DNA of 64,000 nucleotides from Mesorhizobium sp. INR15 (GTDB lineage: Bacteria > Pseudomonadota > Alphaproteobacteria > Rhizobiales > Rhizobiaceae): assembly GCF_015500075.1 (NCBI RefSeq), contig NZ_CP045496.1:4536001-4600000 (forward strand). The letters are read 5' to 3'. Position 1 is the first letter of the stretch, and each line of letters starts with the position of its first letter. The translations under genes were made by a program, and so were the position numbers. Of this stretch, positions 1-8,885 are shown one piece after another. A model generated the notes under the pieces. That model had not been told where the DNA came from and made no database searches. It saw nothing but the letters and a program-made list of their open reading frames with translations.

Positions 1-268
1 GATGCTTGCCAGCCTTCAGCGCCGACATGCCCAGTTCGAAGTGGCTATTGACCGGCGTCGCCACGGCGATGGCGTCGATCTCGGTATCCTGGAACAGGGA
101 CTGGACGTCCCTGGTGGTCTGGACACCTGGATAGCGGCGTTCCACCAACTCGCGCTTTTTGGGATCGAGGTCGGCGACTAAGCGGACCCGGGCATCGGGG
201 AGCTCCATGAAGTTGCGCAGGAGGTTCGGCCCCCAATAGCCGTAACCGATGATACCGATATTGATCAT
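1..268 (-). CDS. Gfo/Idh/MocA-family sugar oxidoreductase (partial)
   Basis: Only the first 89 or so codons are inside the window; the gene runs off the left edge. The product starts MINIGIIGYGYWGPNLLRNF, a Rossmann NAD-binding start with the GxGxxG-like GYGYWG loop. It continues with a VADLDP strand and an AVATPVNSHFELG segment, both characteristic of Gfo/Idh/MocA dehydrogenases. In the WlbA/WbpB branch these oxidise the C3 position of a UDP-HexNAc uronic acid. The acetyltransferase at 550-1035 and the aminotransferase at 8886-10109 would complete such a 3-acetamido-sugar pathway. The specific substrate is inferred. Confidence 0.85.
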   Translation of the reverse strand, partial: MINIGIIGYGYWGPNLLRNFMELPDARVRLVADLDPKKRELVERRYPGVQTTRDVQSLFQDTEIDAIAVATPVNSHFELGMSALKAGKH

Positions 269-317
269 TGTGACGTACCCTTCACTCCACCCCCGCCCAC
301 CGGAAGCTTGGAGGCCC

Positions 318-376
318 GTTGGGCCTGTCGTTGGTTGAGAAAGGATGCGCCAGTTGATCGTTCAATGTCGTGCCAT
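318..376 (-). pseudogene. Remnant of the 5' end of a GT4 glycosyltransferase gene
   Basis: Read on the minus strand from ATG at 376, this gives MARH-stop-TINWRILSQPTTG. It matches MARHWTINGRFLSQPTTG, the start of the intact glycosyltransferase at 40618-41748, except that the Trp codon is now TGA (362-364). Similarity stops near 318, next to the oxidoreductase gene. It is a dead fragment left by duplication or recombination. Its upstream region is also shared with the intact gene (see the repeat entries). Confidence 0.7.
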
Positions 377-497
377 CTCGACCGCTTCAATTGCAGTTTG
401 AAGCCGCAAAGTCGTACGGTCACTATGGCCGTTGGGTCATCAAGACCTAACCAGGATCATCCAGCCAGGCGAGGGCAGGCGCTGGAACTACCTCAAA
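318..497. repeat. Diverged direct repeat, left copy (partner 41699-41878)
   Basis: About 180 bp align base by base, with several small differences, to 41699-41878 in the same orientation. Shared blocks include GGTTGAGAAAGGA, GGTCACTA, GGCCGTTGGGTCATC, AGGCGAGGGC and GGAACTACCTCAAA. The right copy is the 5' end and upstream region of an intact glycosyltransferase gene; this copy carries the dead start. Outside these limits the two sites do not match. I estimated identity by eye. Confidence 0.75.
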
Positions 498-549
498 TGA
501 TCCCGCTGATTACACCAAAGATCGCAATTTGGTACGCCGGCAGGGGGAG

Positions 550-1035
550 TCATCCAGCCCTTGGGGTCCTTACGTCGCCGACCACACGGGCCGGCACGCC
601 AGCAGCGATGGCGAAGTCGGGAATGTCACGGGTGACGACGGCGCCGGCACCGATCAGTGCCCGCTCTCCGATGGTCACTCCCGGAGTGATAGTGACGTTG
701 GAGCCGATGGAGGCGCCCTTCTTGACCAAGGTTGGCTCGACCTTCCAGTCGGATTCACTCTGGGCGCTCCCGTCCAGGTTGGTGGCTCGGGGAAGGCGGT
801 CGTTGGTAAACATCACCCCGTGGCCGACGAATACCTCGTCCTCGATGGTGACGCCCTCGCAGATAAAGGTATGCGAGGAGATCTTGCAGCGCTCGCCGAC
901 ATAGGAATTCTTCTGAATCTCGACGAATGCGCCAATGCGTGAGCCGGTACCGACCTCGCAGCCGTAGAGGTTCACCAGATTGGGGTGGTGGACGACGACT
1001 TCGCCACGTAGCACCACACTGTCCGAAATCGGCAT
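550..1035 (-). CDS. Hexapeptide-repeat N-acetyltransferase (WlbB/WbpD-like)
   Basis: The 161-residue protein is a left-handed beta-helix acyltransferase. Hexapeptide turns are visible throughout, for example GVTIEDEVFVGHGV, ASIGSNVTITPGVTIGERAL and IGAGAVVTRDIP. The end AAGVPARVVGDV is typical of sugar O/N-acetyltransferases of the WlbB/WbpD/QdtC group, which acetylate a 3-amino-sugar nucleotide. AGGGGGAAG precedes the ATG at 1035. Its neighbour at 1-268 (Gfo/Idh) is the usual pathway partner. N-acetylation of a UDP-3-amino-uronic acid or a dTDP-3-amino-sugar is likely; which one is not decided by sequence alone. Confidence 0.82.
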   Translation of the reverse strand: MPISDSVVLRGEVVVHHPNLVNLYGCEVGTGSRIGAFVEIQKNSYVGERCKISSHTFICEGVTIEDEVFVGHGVMFTNDRLPRATNLDGSAQSESDWKVEPTLVKKGASIGSNVTITPGVTIGERALIGAGAVVTRDIPDFAIAAGVPARVVGDVRTPRAG

Positions 1036-1214
1036 CGCTTCCCCCTAGAGCTGTCTGTCTCGCGCCATCGCGTGCAAATCGGCCTTGGCGGGCCGCTGAA
1101 AGATCGGATGGCAGCGGTGGGCAATAGTTTTTATGGAACCTGCCTTGTCGCTTGGCAAGCCTTGGCCACTCGGGATAACAAGTTTTAGGGCAGGCTGCGA
1201 CCGTGGGGGGAAGG

Positions 1215-2855
1215 ATGCCGAAGACGATGCCATCTGAAACCGGGGTCTTCGAGCCCGAGGTAACGCGTATGCGTCACAACTACGAAGAGTTTCAAAGCCT
1301 TCGTGGTGAGGCTGAGCGCTGCCTGGGGGCTGGCGACCTCAACTCCGCGGCGGCCTATGTGGAGGCGGCGGTCACGCTTGCACGCAAGCGGCACTGCGGC
1401 TTCTATCGGTCCGAGCCGGTTGAGCAAATACTGATCGAGATCGCGCGGCGGACACTCGCCGCGAAGGCCGAAGCTGCGCGACCGATGCGGACGAAGGTCG
1501 GCCGCGTGCTGCATGTGGCCACCGTTCTGAACGAGGTCGGCGGCTTGACGCGGATGATGCGCCGCTGGATCGCGGCCGACGAGGGCCGTCATCACTCCCT
1601 GGCCCTGTTGCGTCATCCCGGGGCGCCGCCGCCATCGGTACGCCAGGCCGTGGAGGCTCGTGGCGGATCTATCCATGTGATCGGCGCGACGCGGGGCGGG
1701 CCGGTAGAATGGGCCAGCGCGCTCCGGAAGTTGTCGCTCGATTTCGACCTGGTCGTCCTGCACGTCAGCAACGAGGACCCGACGCCGGGCATAGCCTTCT
1801 CCGACGAGCGCAACCGCCCGCCCGTGGTGCTGGTCAACCACGCCGACCACGCCTACTGGCTCGGGCTCTCCGTGTGCGACCTGATCGCCAGTTCGCGCGT
1901 GTCAGGCGAACGTCTGGTGGTGGAACGGCGTGGGATCCCGGCCCAGCGTCACGCCATCCTGCCGATCCAGATCGATCCGCCGATGCGCAAGCACAGCCGG
2001 GCCGAGGCGCGCCAGAGGCTCGGCCTTCCCGCAGACGGGCCGCTTCTGGTTTCCGTGGCCCGCGGCTTGAAATACCGCACGATGGGCGGGGTCTCGTTCG
2101 CCGACATGCATGTCGAGACACTCCTTGCCCGTCCCGACGCGCGGTTGTTGGTCGTAGGGCCGGGCGAGCCGGCCGACTGGCAAGAGGCCATAGCGGCCAC
2201 TGGCGGGCGCATCATGGGGCGACCGGAGACGCCCGATCCTTCGCTCGCCTTCGAGGCGGCGGACATCTACGTCGATTCCTACCCCTTCGTATCGATTACC
2301 TCGATGCTGGAAGCCGGCGGACTGGGCGCGCCTTGCGTGACGCTGTTTCCCTATCCGTCGGATGCGAACGTGATGAGTACCGATATGCCCGGGCTGGCGC
2401 CGACCATTGGCTTCGCCACCTCGATGGCGGACTACAACCGCATACTGGTGGACTGGCTCGCCGACCCCGAGGCCCTGCGTCGGCGGGGGGATGAGACGGC
2501 GGCCAACGTCAAACGGCTGCACACAACGCCGAATTGGCTCGAAAGCCTGGAAGCGCTTTATGCTAGGGCCCTGGCGATTCCCACGGTCACGCCGCTGCGA
2601 GGCAAGCGCGCGCCCGCGCACGAGGAGTTCTGCGACGGTTATCCCGATATCCTGCTCAACCGGGTGTTCGGTGAGTCTGACAGCATCGAGGCGATCCTGA
2701 AACGTTCTCTGCGCCTGATGTCGCTGCCGGAACGTCTGCGGGTATGGCGGCGCCTGGCGCGGACCAAGACCTTTGACGGGCCTTGGGACGCGGCCCGCAA
2801 CCTCTTGCCCGAATGGCTGCCCCGGTTGGCTAGCCAGCTGAGGGGCGGCGGCTAG
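1215..2855 (+). CDS. Glycosyltransferase, GT-B fold (GT4-like)
   Basis: The protein is about 546 residues. The first 85 residues look helical (EAERCLGAGDLNSAAAYVEAAVTLA). A GT-B N-domain follows, starting RVLHVATVLNEVGGLTRMMR, the sugar-nucleotide glycosyltransferase pattern with a GG loop. The C-domain has RLLVVGPGEPADW and a late SMLEAGGLGAPCVTLFP segment corresponding to the EAxxxGxP donor-binding motif. I chose ATG 1215 over GTG 1203 because the purine run GGGGGGAAGG lies just before it. It probably transfers a sugar in cytoplasmic repeat-unit assembly. Donor and acceptor are unknown. Confidence 0.8.
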   Translation: MPKTMPSETGVFEPEVTRMRHNYEEFQSLRGEAERCLGAGDLNSAAAYVEAAVTLARKRHCGFYRSEPVEQILIEIARRTLAAKAEAARPMRTKVGRVLHVATVLNEVGGLTRMMRRWIAADEGRHHSLALLRHPGAPPPSVRQAVEARGGSIHVIGATRGGPVEWASALRKLSLDFDLVVLHVSNEDPTPGIAFSDERNRPPVVLVNHADHAYWLGLSVCDLIASSRVSGERLVVERRGIPAQRHAILPIQIDPPMRKHSRAEARQRLGLPADGPLLVSVARGLKYRTMGGVSFADMHVETLLARPDARLLVVGPGEPADWQEAIAATGGRIMGRPETPDPSLAFEAADIYVDSYPFVSITSMLEAGGLGAPCVTLFPYPSDANVMSTDMPGLAPTIGFATSMADYNRILVDWLADPEALRRRGDETAANVKRLHTTPNWLESLEALYARALAIPTVTPLRGKRAPAHEEFCDGYPDILLNRVFGESDSIEAILKRSLRLMSLPERLRVWRRLARTKTFDGPWDAARNLLPEWLPRLASQLRGGG

Positions 2856-3203
2856 ATGTGGGGTTTCAACAGCATGGTTGCCCCGGCGGGCAGGTCATAG
2901 GCTGCGTCTGCAACGTCTCGACCAAAGCCTGATCGATCTTCCGGCGGGACCAGCACCACCTTATTTCGGTACCACAACCTTGAGCACGATAGCCTGAAGT
3001 GGGCTGCCAGTTCGTGCAAGCCGTCGCGCTTTACACCTTTTGATTTAGAGCCTTACCTTTTTCTTCTGAATGAACAATTCCGTTCGACGTGATAATGCTT
3101 TCGGGCGCTTGGGTTCGAGGTGGTAGCGTTGGCGCTGGATGTCATCGGTGGCACAAGGCTTGCTGTTCGATACTGACAAAAGAACAGAGGGCGAAAACTG
3201 GAA
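2856..3203. other. Intergenic, no gene recognised
   Basis: About 350 bp between the glycosyltransferase and the deacetylase. I see no convincing reading frame and no strong hairpin. A promoter for the 3204-5955 operon is expected here, but I could not pin down its boxes. Confidence 0.5.
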
Positions 3204-4016
3204 ATGCTCACGGGAGCACCGAAGATTCTGAAGCGGGCTGCCCGCGCTTTCGGTGTCGAGAGGCGGCATCTGGTCGGCCCACGCATGGTCCTCGAACGTG
3301 AAGGCATGTCCGTCCTTGGCCGGCGCGTATCCCGTTCGGGAGGCCGGATCCTGGCCTACCACTCGGTTGGCCAGCCGCTGATGAATCACAACGACGTTCC
3401 GCCGAAGCTGTTCCGTCGCCAGCTGGAGTGGGCCGCAGCTTGGGGCTACCGATTCGTCCCAGCCTCGGAGATCGCGCGCACGGGGGGCGACCCGATGGAC
3501 CTCGCCATCACCTTCGACGACGGCCTGCGCAGCGTGTTGACCGAGGCGGCGCCGATCCTGAAGGACTTCGCTGCGCCGTGGAGCCTCTTTGTGGTCACCG
3601 ACTGGAGCGATGGCGGTTCGCCCTGGACCACCAACGAGGTTCTGGGCTGGCGCGACCTCGAGCGTCTGTTTGCCGACGGCGCCGAAATAGGCAGCCACTC
3701 CGCGACCCATCCCGATTTTGGACAGCTGGACGGCCCCGCAGCCCGCTACGAACTGGACCGCTCACGCGCTATGATCGAGGCCCGGCTCGGCTTTGCGCCG
3801 ACGTCGTTCGCAATCCCGCTCGGCCAGTCGGCCAACTGGACGCCGGTCGCCATGCGAGAAGCTAGGGCATCAGGCTATGATCTGGTCTACGCACAGGCCG
3901 AGGAGACGCGTCCGGCTGGCACCATCGCACGGACCTTCATCACGCGCTTCGACAACAAGCGGGTATTTTCGGCGGCTCTGTCGGGCGTCTTCGATCGGTG
4001 GGAGGAGTGGGGGTGA
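3204..4016 (+). CDS. Polysaccharide deacetylase (NodB-homology, CE4)
   Basis: The 270-residue protein has the CE4 signature motifs. These are LAITFDDGLRS (motif 1, catalytic and metal Asp-Asp), GSHSATHPDF (motif 2, HxxxH zinc ligands) and a later SFAIPLGQSANW corresponding to motif 3. There is no signal peptide, so it probably acts on a cytoplasmic or lipid-linked sugar rather than in the periplasm. Its stop overlaps the next gene (GTGA), showing translational coupling with the two GT2 genes downstream. A de-N-acetylase step on the polysaccharide precursor is the likely role. Confidence 0.85.
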   Translation: MLTGAPKILKRAARAFGVERRHLVGPRMVLEREGMSVLGRRVSRSGGRILAYHSVGQPLMNHNDVPPKLFRRQLEWAAAWGYRFVPASEIARTGGDPMDLAITFDDGLRSVLTEAAPILKDFAAPWSLFVVTDWSDGGSPWTTNEVLGWRDLERLFADGAEIGSHSATHPDFGQLDGPAARYELDRSRAMIEARLGFAPTSFAIPLGQSANWTPVAMREARASGYDLVYAQAEETRPAGTIARTFITRFDNKRVFSAALSGVFDRWEEWG

Positions 4017-4984
4017 GTCAGGCGCGCATCGTTTCGGTCGTCGTCCCGACCCGCGACCGTCCGCAGTTACTGGACCAGGCGCTGGCGAGCATCCGCGCGC
4101 TGGAAGGCGCGGACCTGAGGTTCGAGATTCTGGTTGGCGACAACGGCTCCAACCACGATGCCACCGGCACGGTGACGAAGGCCCACGGCGCGCAGCACCT
4201 AATCGTGACGATTGCGGGCGCGGGCGCCGCGCGCAATGCTGCAATGCGGGCGGCCACCGGGGAGTTCCTGGCCTTCCTCGATGACGACGACGTCTGGACC
4301 GAGCAACATGTAAGGCCGCACTTGCAACTCTTCGACCGCCAGCCTGAGGTCGAGGCCGTCTTCGGTCAGGTGGTGATGGCCGATCCTGATCTGCGGCCGA
4401 TCGCACGTCCCATCCCCGATGACGTCCGCTCCGACGGCGACCATCTAAAGATGATGCTGGACGGCTATTTCCCGCAGATCGGCGCCACGATGGCTCGTAT
4501 AGGGGTACGTGACGCCTACGGTTATTTTGACGAGACCCTGATGGCCGACCAGGACTGGGACTGGCATTTGCGTGTAGCCGGCGGAGGGCATATGGAGCAT
4601 GTTGCCGTGCCTTGCGTCTTGTTCCGTCAGCGTCCGTCGGGGTCCTACGATGCCTTGGTCCTGAGCCGGATTCCATATACGCGCAAGGTGTTCATGCGGC
4701 ATGCCATTCCCGTCTGGCGCAAGTGGCGCTCGCCGAAAGCGTGGCTGCATTCCTATTTTGCTACCCTCTTGGGATTCTACACCTATTTCGCCGATGCGGC
4801 CGTGCAGCGGGCGGCCAAGGGGGATGCGAAGGGTGTGCGATTCGCGGTGCGTCATGCGCTGCTTGTGTTTCCGTTCCGGGCGGCAAGGCAGCTCGTAATG
4901 CCGACGCCGTTGCGCGCGGCGTTCTTCTGGTCGATCGGCCTGGGCGCCCGCCCACCGGCTGCCGAGGACGCGGCGCTGGACTGA
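4013..4984 (+). CDS. Glycosyltransferase family 2
   Basis: The 323-residue protein opens with IVSVVVPTRDRPQLLDQALAS, a GT2 first strand. It carries FEILVGDNGSNHD, GAARNAAMRAATGEFLAFLDDDD (the Asp-rich metal/nucleotide site) and later LMADQDWDWHLRVA, matching the ED-like catalytic region of GT-A enzymes. The GTG start at 4013 is supported by GGAGGAG five bases upstream and by the 4-bp overlap with the deacetylase gene; the frame extends upstream to 3998. It probably adds one sugar to the lipid-linked repeat unit. The donor is unknown. Confidence 0.88.
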   Translation: MSQARIVSVVVPTRDRPQLLDQALASIRALEGADLRFEILVGDNGSNHDATGTVTKAHGAQHLIVTIAGAGAARNAAMRAATGEFLAFLDDDDVWTEQHVRPHLQLFDRQPEVEAVFGQVVMADPDLRPIARPIPDDVRSDGDHLKMMLDGYFPQIGATMARIGVRDAYGYFDETLMADQDWDWHLRVAGGGHMEHVAVPCVLFRQRPSGSYDALVLSRIPYTRKVFMRHAIPVWRKWRSPKAWLHSYFATLLGFYTYFADAAVQRAAKGDAKGVRFAVRHALLVFPFRAARQLVMPTPLRAAFFWSIGLGARPPAAEDAALD

Positions 4985-5955
4985 TGGGCATGGAGCTTAA
5001 GGATCGGATCGGCATGCAGGACGCCAAGGACCCGCCGAAGGTCAGCGCCGGTGCCCTGGTCATCAGCATCGTCATCGCCACGCACAACCGCAGCCATGAC
5101 GTCCTGGAGAGCGTCGACGCCCTGCTGCCACAGTGCCGGGGCCAGCCGGTGGAGGTTATCGTCATCGACAGCGCCTCGGCGCCGGCGCACGCCGAGGTGC
5201 TGGAGACCCTGAAGGCGCGCGAGGGACTGAGCTTCATTCGGCTCGATGAGCCCGGTGTTGCCCGGGCCCGCAACGCGGGTTTCGAGGCAGGCAGGGGAGA
5301 ATGGATTGCGCTGTTGGATGACGACGCCGTGCCGCGCCCCGGCTGGGTCGAGGCGGCGATCACCTACGCGGCCCGCTGTGACGTCCAGACCGCCATCCTG
5401 GCTGGGCGGGTGATCCCACACTGGCCCGACGACGCCGGCCGCCTTGAAATGCACCCGAGCCAGCTCGGGCCGCGCGCGCGCCTGTTATTGTCGGTGGTCG
5501 ATGAGGACGGCTTCCTGGACACGACGGATCATCCCATCGGCGTCGGCGCCAACATGTTGTTCCGCCGCAGCGTGCTAGAGGCCCATGGTGGGTTCGACAT
5601 CACGACCGGTCGGGTCGGCTCGAACCTGGCCAGCGGCGAAGAGGCCCAGATGATGACCGACTTGATTGGCGCCGGCTATCGTTGCTGGTACTCGGATGCC
5701 TTCGTAGTGGACCACAAGGTCCATGCTGGCCGTCTTACGCGCGCATGGCTCACGGAGCGCGCCCGCAAGGAAGGCGAGGTGGAACTAAGGGGCTTGAAAA
5801 CGCCAGGCCAGAAGATCGCGCGCGCAATCAAGATGCTCATCGCCACCCCGATACTGGCCGTGCTCCAGATGCTCGACCGACCCGAACACGAATATTACCT
5901 GCGCCTGAACCACAACCTTGGCCTGTTGCGAAAGCTGTTGGCCCCGGCAAACTGA
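4984..5955 (+). CDS. Glycosyltransferase family 2
   Basis: The start codon overlaps the previous stop (TGATG), which fixes the start although the frame is open back to 4612. The 323-residue protein has the GT2 strand VISIVIATHNRSHDVLESVD, the RARNAGFEAGRGEWIALLDDDA metal-site region, GVGANMLFRRSVLEAHGGFD (acceptor side) and a SGEEAQMMTDL catalytic segment. It is the third gene of the 3204-5955 operon and meets the acyltransferase gene tail to tail with a 5-bp gap. Confidence 0.88.
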   Translation: MGMELKDRIGMQDAKDPPKVSAGALVISIVIATHNRSHDVLESVDALLPQCRGQPVEVIVIDSASAPAHAEVLETLKAREGLSFIRLDEPGVARARNAGFEAGRGEWIALLDDDAVPRPGWVEAAITYAARCDVQTAILAGRVIPHWPDDAGRLEMHPSQLGPRARLLLSVVDEDGFLDTTDHPIGVGANMLFRRSVLEAHGGFDITTGRVGSNLASGEEAQMMTDLIGAGYRCWYSDAFVVDHKVHAGRLTRAWLTERARKEGEVELRGLKTPGQKIARAIKMLIATPILAVLQMLDRPEHEYYLRLNHNLGLLRKLLAPAN

Positions 5956-5960
5956 GGGGC

Positions 5961-7049
5961 TCAGGCGGCGGCCGGCGCGGCTCTCTGCGTCGGCCGATGA
6001 GCCCAGGCCATGATTGGTCGTTCAAAGAATCGCCATGAGACGGTCGCCAGGCCGATGGTCAACACAAGTTCGATGGGAGCCGAGATCCAATCCGGCGCTT
6101 CGAATACGACGCCGAACTTCCGGGCCGCTGCCTCGATGTCATAGAAGTGCACGAACTCGTGGAAGATGTAGCAGCCATAGCTGATGCGCCCCAGGCTGCG
6201 CAGGGGCCAGGTCTCCAGAAAGGCGACGAAACGCGAGGCCTGATCCCCCGCGATCTGGAAGACCAGAAGCGCGGCTGTTGCCGCGACTGCCGGCGCATAG
6301 AGGCGCCAGACGATCTCGTCCTTGAGGACAGTGAGGGGCGCGATGAGAAGGGCGAGCGCGGCCATGGCCTGGGCCGGCCTGGAAACTAGCCATGCCGGCA
6401 CTCGCCGGTCGAGGTTCAGTCCTGCCAGACCGCCCAAGGCGAGATAACCAAAGCCGGTCATGGGATTCAGGCCGATGACCTTGGCCGATACTCCTGCCCA
6501 TTCGAGGCCCACCTCAGTGACGAGACCCAGAACCACGAATGCAACGCAGATGTGTCCGGCGGCCTTGCTGGGAGTGAACAGCAGCAAAGGTGCAAACAAC
6601 AGATAGAATTGTTCTTCGATCGCCAGCGTCCAGAAGTGGTTGAAATGGCCGACCCAGTGGCCGGTGGTCAGCACATAGATGTTCGTGGCGTAGAGCAGCA
6701 TGGCTAGGCGCGCGCCGCCTTCGAAGCCATCGAAGTGAACGAACAGCGACGCGATCAGGAAAAAGCCGATCGTCGCGTAGTAGACGGGGAATATCCTGGC
6801 CGAGCGCCGAAGATAGAAGCGCCCCAGACCCGCAAGCGTCGTCGTCTCGCCCGCCTCGACCGCCACCCGCGTACAGGCCAGGATCCGGGTGATCAAGAGG
6901 CCGCTGAGCGCAAAGAAGAGCATTACCCCGTCGCCGCCGAGCGATCCATACGTGCCTTCATGGAACTTGTGGCTGATGAATACGAAAATGAAGGCGATCG
7001 CGCGTAGGCCGTCGAAACCCTTGATACGGCGTTTGTCGTCGAGTCGCAT
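5961..7049 (-). CDS. Acyltransferase 3 family membrane protein (OafA-like)
   Basis: The 362-residue polytopic protein starts RIKGFDGLRAIAFIFVFISHK, the GxxGLRxxA start plus first helix with the catalytic His of acyltransferase-3 enzymes. It continues with GVMLFFALSGLLITRIL, the FFxLSG motif. Many hydrophobic helices follow, and it has the WTLAIEEQFYLLFAPLLL segment typical of the family. The role is probably O-acetylation or O-acylation of surface polysaccharide across the inner membrane. It lies 21 bp downstream of a close paralogue (7071-8258), so the two are one operon. Confidence 0.88.
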   Translation of the reverse strand: MRLDDKRRIKGFDGLRAIAFIFVFISHKFHEGTYGSLGGDGVMLFFALSGLLITRILACTRVAVEAGETTTLAGLGRFYLRRSARIFPVYYATIGFFLIASLFVHFDGFEGGARLAMLLYATNIYVLTTGHWVGHFNHFWTLAIEEQFYLLFAPLLLFTPSKAAGHICVAFVVLGLVTEVGLEWAGVSAKVIGLNPMTGFGYLALGGLAGLNLDRRVPAWLVSRPAQAMAALALLIAPLTVLKDEIVWRLYAPAVAATAALLVFQIAGDQASRFVAFLETWPLRSLGRISYGCYIFHEFVHFYDIEAAARKFGVVFEAPDWISAPIELVLTIGLATVSWRFFERPIMAWAHRPTQRAAPAAA

Positions 7050-7070
7050 CGGCCGTCGTCCCGCGTGCCT

Positions 7071-8258
7071 CTATCGCGTGGCCGCTTGCCGGCCCGAGGA
7101 CAAGGCGTCGGTCGCGCTGCTGGCTTCGGCGCCCTCCCGCGCGGTCAATCTGGCGCCCAACCGCAGGAGCGGCCGCTCGAAGAAATGCCAGGAGAGCGTC
7201 GCCAGCGCAACGGTAATGAAAAGCTCCAGGGCGAGTTGCACGATAGGCGGCCCGTCAATGTTTATGTGCAGCTTATGGAACACCGCCTGGACCTCGTAGA
7301 AATGGACGAACTGGTGCAGGATATAGAAGGCATAGCTCACCCGGCCGAGCGAGCGCAGCGGCCACAGGCTAAGGAAAGCCACGACCGGTGTCCGCTGATT
7401 GCGGGCGATCTGGAAAAGGAACAGGCCGGCAAACGTGCAGGTCAGGGGTCCCCAGACGTTCCATGAGTCCCGGAAGTATCCGAAGACCAGCGGGATTGCG
7501 ATCAGCGTCAGGCCAGCCGCCGCCTGAGCTTGCGCACTCACCAGCCAGGCGGGCGGCTTGACGTTTTTCAAGGAGGCGACGAAGCCGCCGACGCCGAACA
7601 TGCCGAAGGCGATCAGCGGATCAACGTGAATGGCGTTCGGGTGGGCCTTCACCGACACGAGCCAAGCCAGCGTCGCCGCGCCGGCTAGCATGAAGCCGAT
7701 GCAAATCCGAACCAGGTATTTGCGCGGGGTGAACAAAAGGATCGGCGCGAGGAGCAGGTAGAATTGTTCCTCTGCCGACAGCGACCAGAGGTGACCGAAA
7801 TGGCCGTGGTCCCCAGTCGGCGTCATCTCGATATAGATGTTGGTGCCGTAGAGGGCGTAGATCGTCGCTTCCATGCGCGAGAAGCCGACGAATGAGGTGA
7901 ACAGCGAACCCAGCGTAAAAACACCGAGGCAGGCGTAATAGAGCGGGAAAATGCGCAGGCTGCGTCGCACATAGAAGTCACCCATCGACCGCCAGCTCGA
8001 CTGGGTCCCGGCTTCGACCTTTCCGCGCATCTCCGACAGGATCGAGGAGATGAGCATGCCGCTGAGCACCAAAAAGACCCAGACGCCGACGGAGCCATAA
8101 GAATCGTGGTGCGGCAGGGTGGTCTTGTGACTGATGAAGACCATCAGGACGGCGATCGCGCGCACGCCGTCGAAGCCGGCTATACGGCCTTCCGCCGGCC
8201 GGACAACGACCCGGGCCGGCCGGCCGGCGAAAATCGCGCTCTGATCAATTGTTGTCAT
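7071..8258 (-). CDS. Acyltransferase 3 family membrane protein (OafA-like), paralogue
   Basis: The 395-residue paralogue has the same landmarks: RIAGFDGVRAIAVLMVFISHK, GVWVFLVLSGMLISSIL and WSLSAEEQFYLLLAPILL. Overall it is parallel to the 5961-7049 protein along its length, suggesting tandem duplication. It is the first gene of the two-gene minus-strand unit; its promoter would lie in 8259-8885, which it shares divergently with the aminotransferase gene. The two paralogues may add acyl groups at different positions; this is inferred. Confidence 0.88.
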   Translation of the reverse strand: MTTIDQSAIFAGRPARVVVRPAEGRIAGFDGVRAIAVLMVFISHKTTLPHHDSYGSVGVWVFLVLSGMLISSILSEMRGKVEAGTQSSWRSMGDFYVRRSLRIFPLYYACLGVFTLGSLFTSFVGFSRMEATIYALYGTNIYIEMTPTGDHGHFGHLWSLSAEEQFYLLLAPILLFTPRKYLVRICIGFMLAGAATLAWLVSVKAHPNAIHVDPLIAFGMFGVGGFVASLKNVKPPAWLVSAQAQAAAGLTLIAIPLVFGYFRDSWNVWGPLTCTFAGLFLFQIARNQRTPVVAFLSLWPLRSLGRVSYAFYILHQFVHFYEVQAVFHKLHINIDGPPIVQLALELFITVALATLSWHFFERPLLRLGARLTAREGAEASSATDALSSGRQAATR

Positions 8259-8885
8259 GGATCAATACTCGAGCCGATGCTCCGCAACCGAAACATGCTT
8301 CCAGGCCGGGCTGTCAGACTGTCTGCATTATAAGCGCCCAACCGTTTGTGACATCAATTCGACCAGAAGGCGTAGGCGTTTGAGCGCGACCTTCCAGCAT
8401 GCATCTTGACAAGCCTGCCCTTCGACTGGGCTGGGTGTTCACACGCATTTACACAATCCACAATTGTTGCCTGACTAGCCGGTGAACGCAGGATAGGTTC
8501 CAGATTCCTGTAGACCGGCCCAAGGCCAGTCGCTATTTCTGAATTCCCTAGTATTGCCGTTAATGTATATTGTCCAAGGACCGTTGCTCTCGCCGTACAC
8601 AGAGCTACCTTACCGGTAGGCCCGACACATTCTGGCACCCCCGCCGAAGTGTCGGGCCGCTCATTGCTTGCCCATTGCAATGGTGCCGGAATGTTGTCTC
8701 CGAGCCTGCCCGCTGACCAAAAGCGGTACGCATTTCGTCGGCCAGACCAGATATCCCGATGCGTCCGGCGCCGGTCGTCGCTGTCTGCATCCCACAATAG
8801 GACAAGGTGAGCGACCGGCTTTGTCATGATACGACGATTGGTACTTGTCGCGCCGAGGTAGGTCTTTCGTTCTGAGGATCCTGAC
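8259..8885. other. Divergent intergenic region with an inverted repeat
   Basis: About 630 bp separate two divergent genes. I found no credible gene; the minus-strand open frame that covers it extends into the aminotransferase gene and has no family features. A perfect 10-bp inverted repeat, GGCCCGACAC (8619-8628) and GTGTCGGGCC (8649-8658), brackets a 20-base loop. It could be a regulatory site or an RNA hairpin. Promoters for both flanking genes are expected here. Confidence 0.5.

Noticed and set aside
4612..4983. Upstream extension of the GT2 gene at 4984
   Set aside because: It lies inside the preceding glycosyltransferase gene in another frame. The TGATG overlap gives a natural start at 4984.
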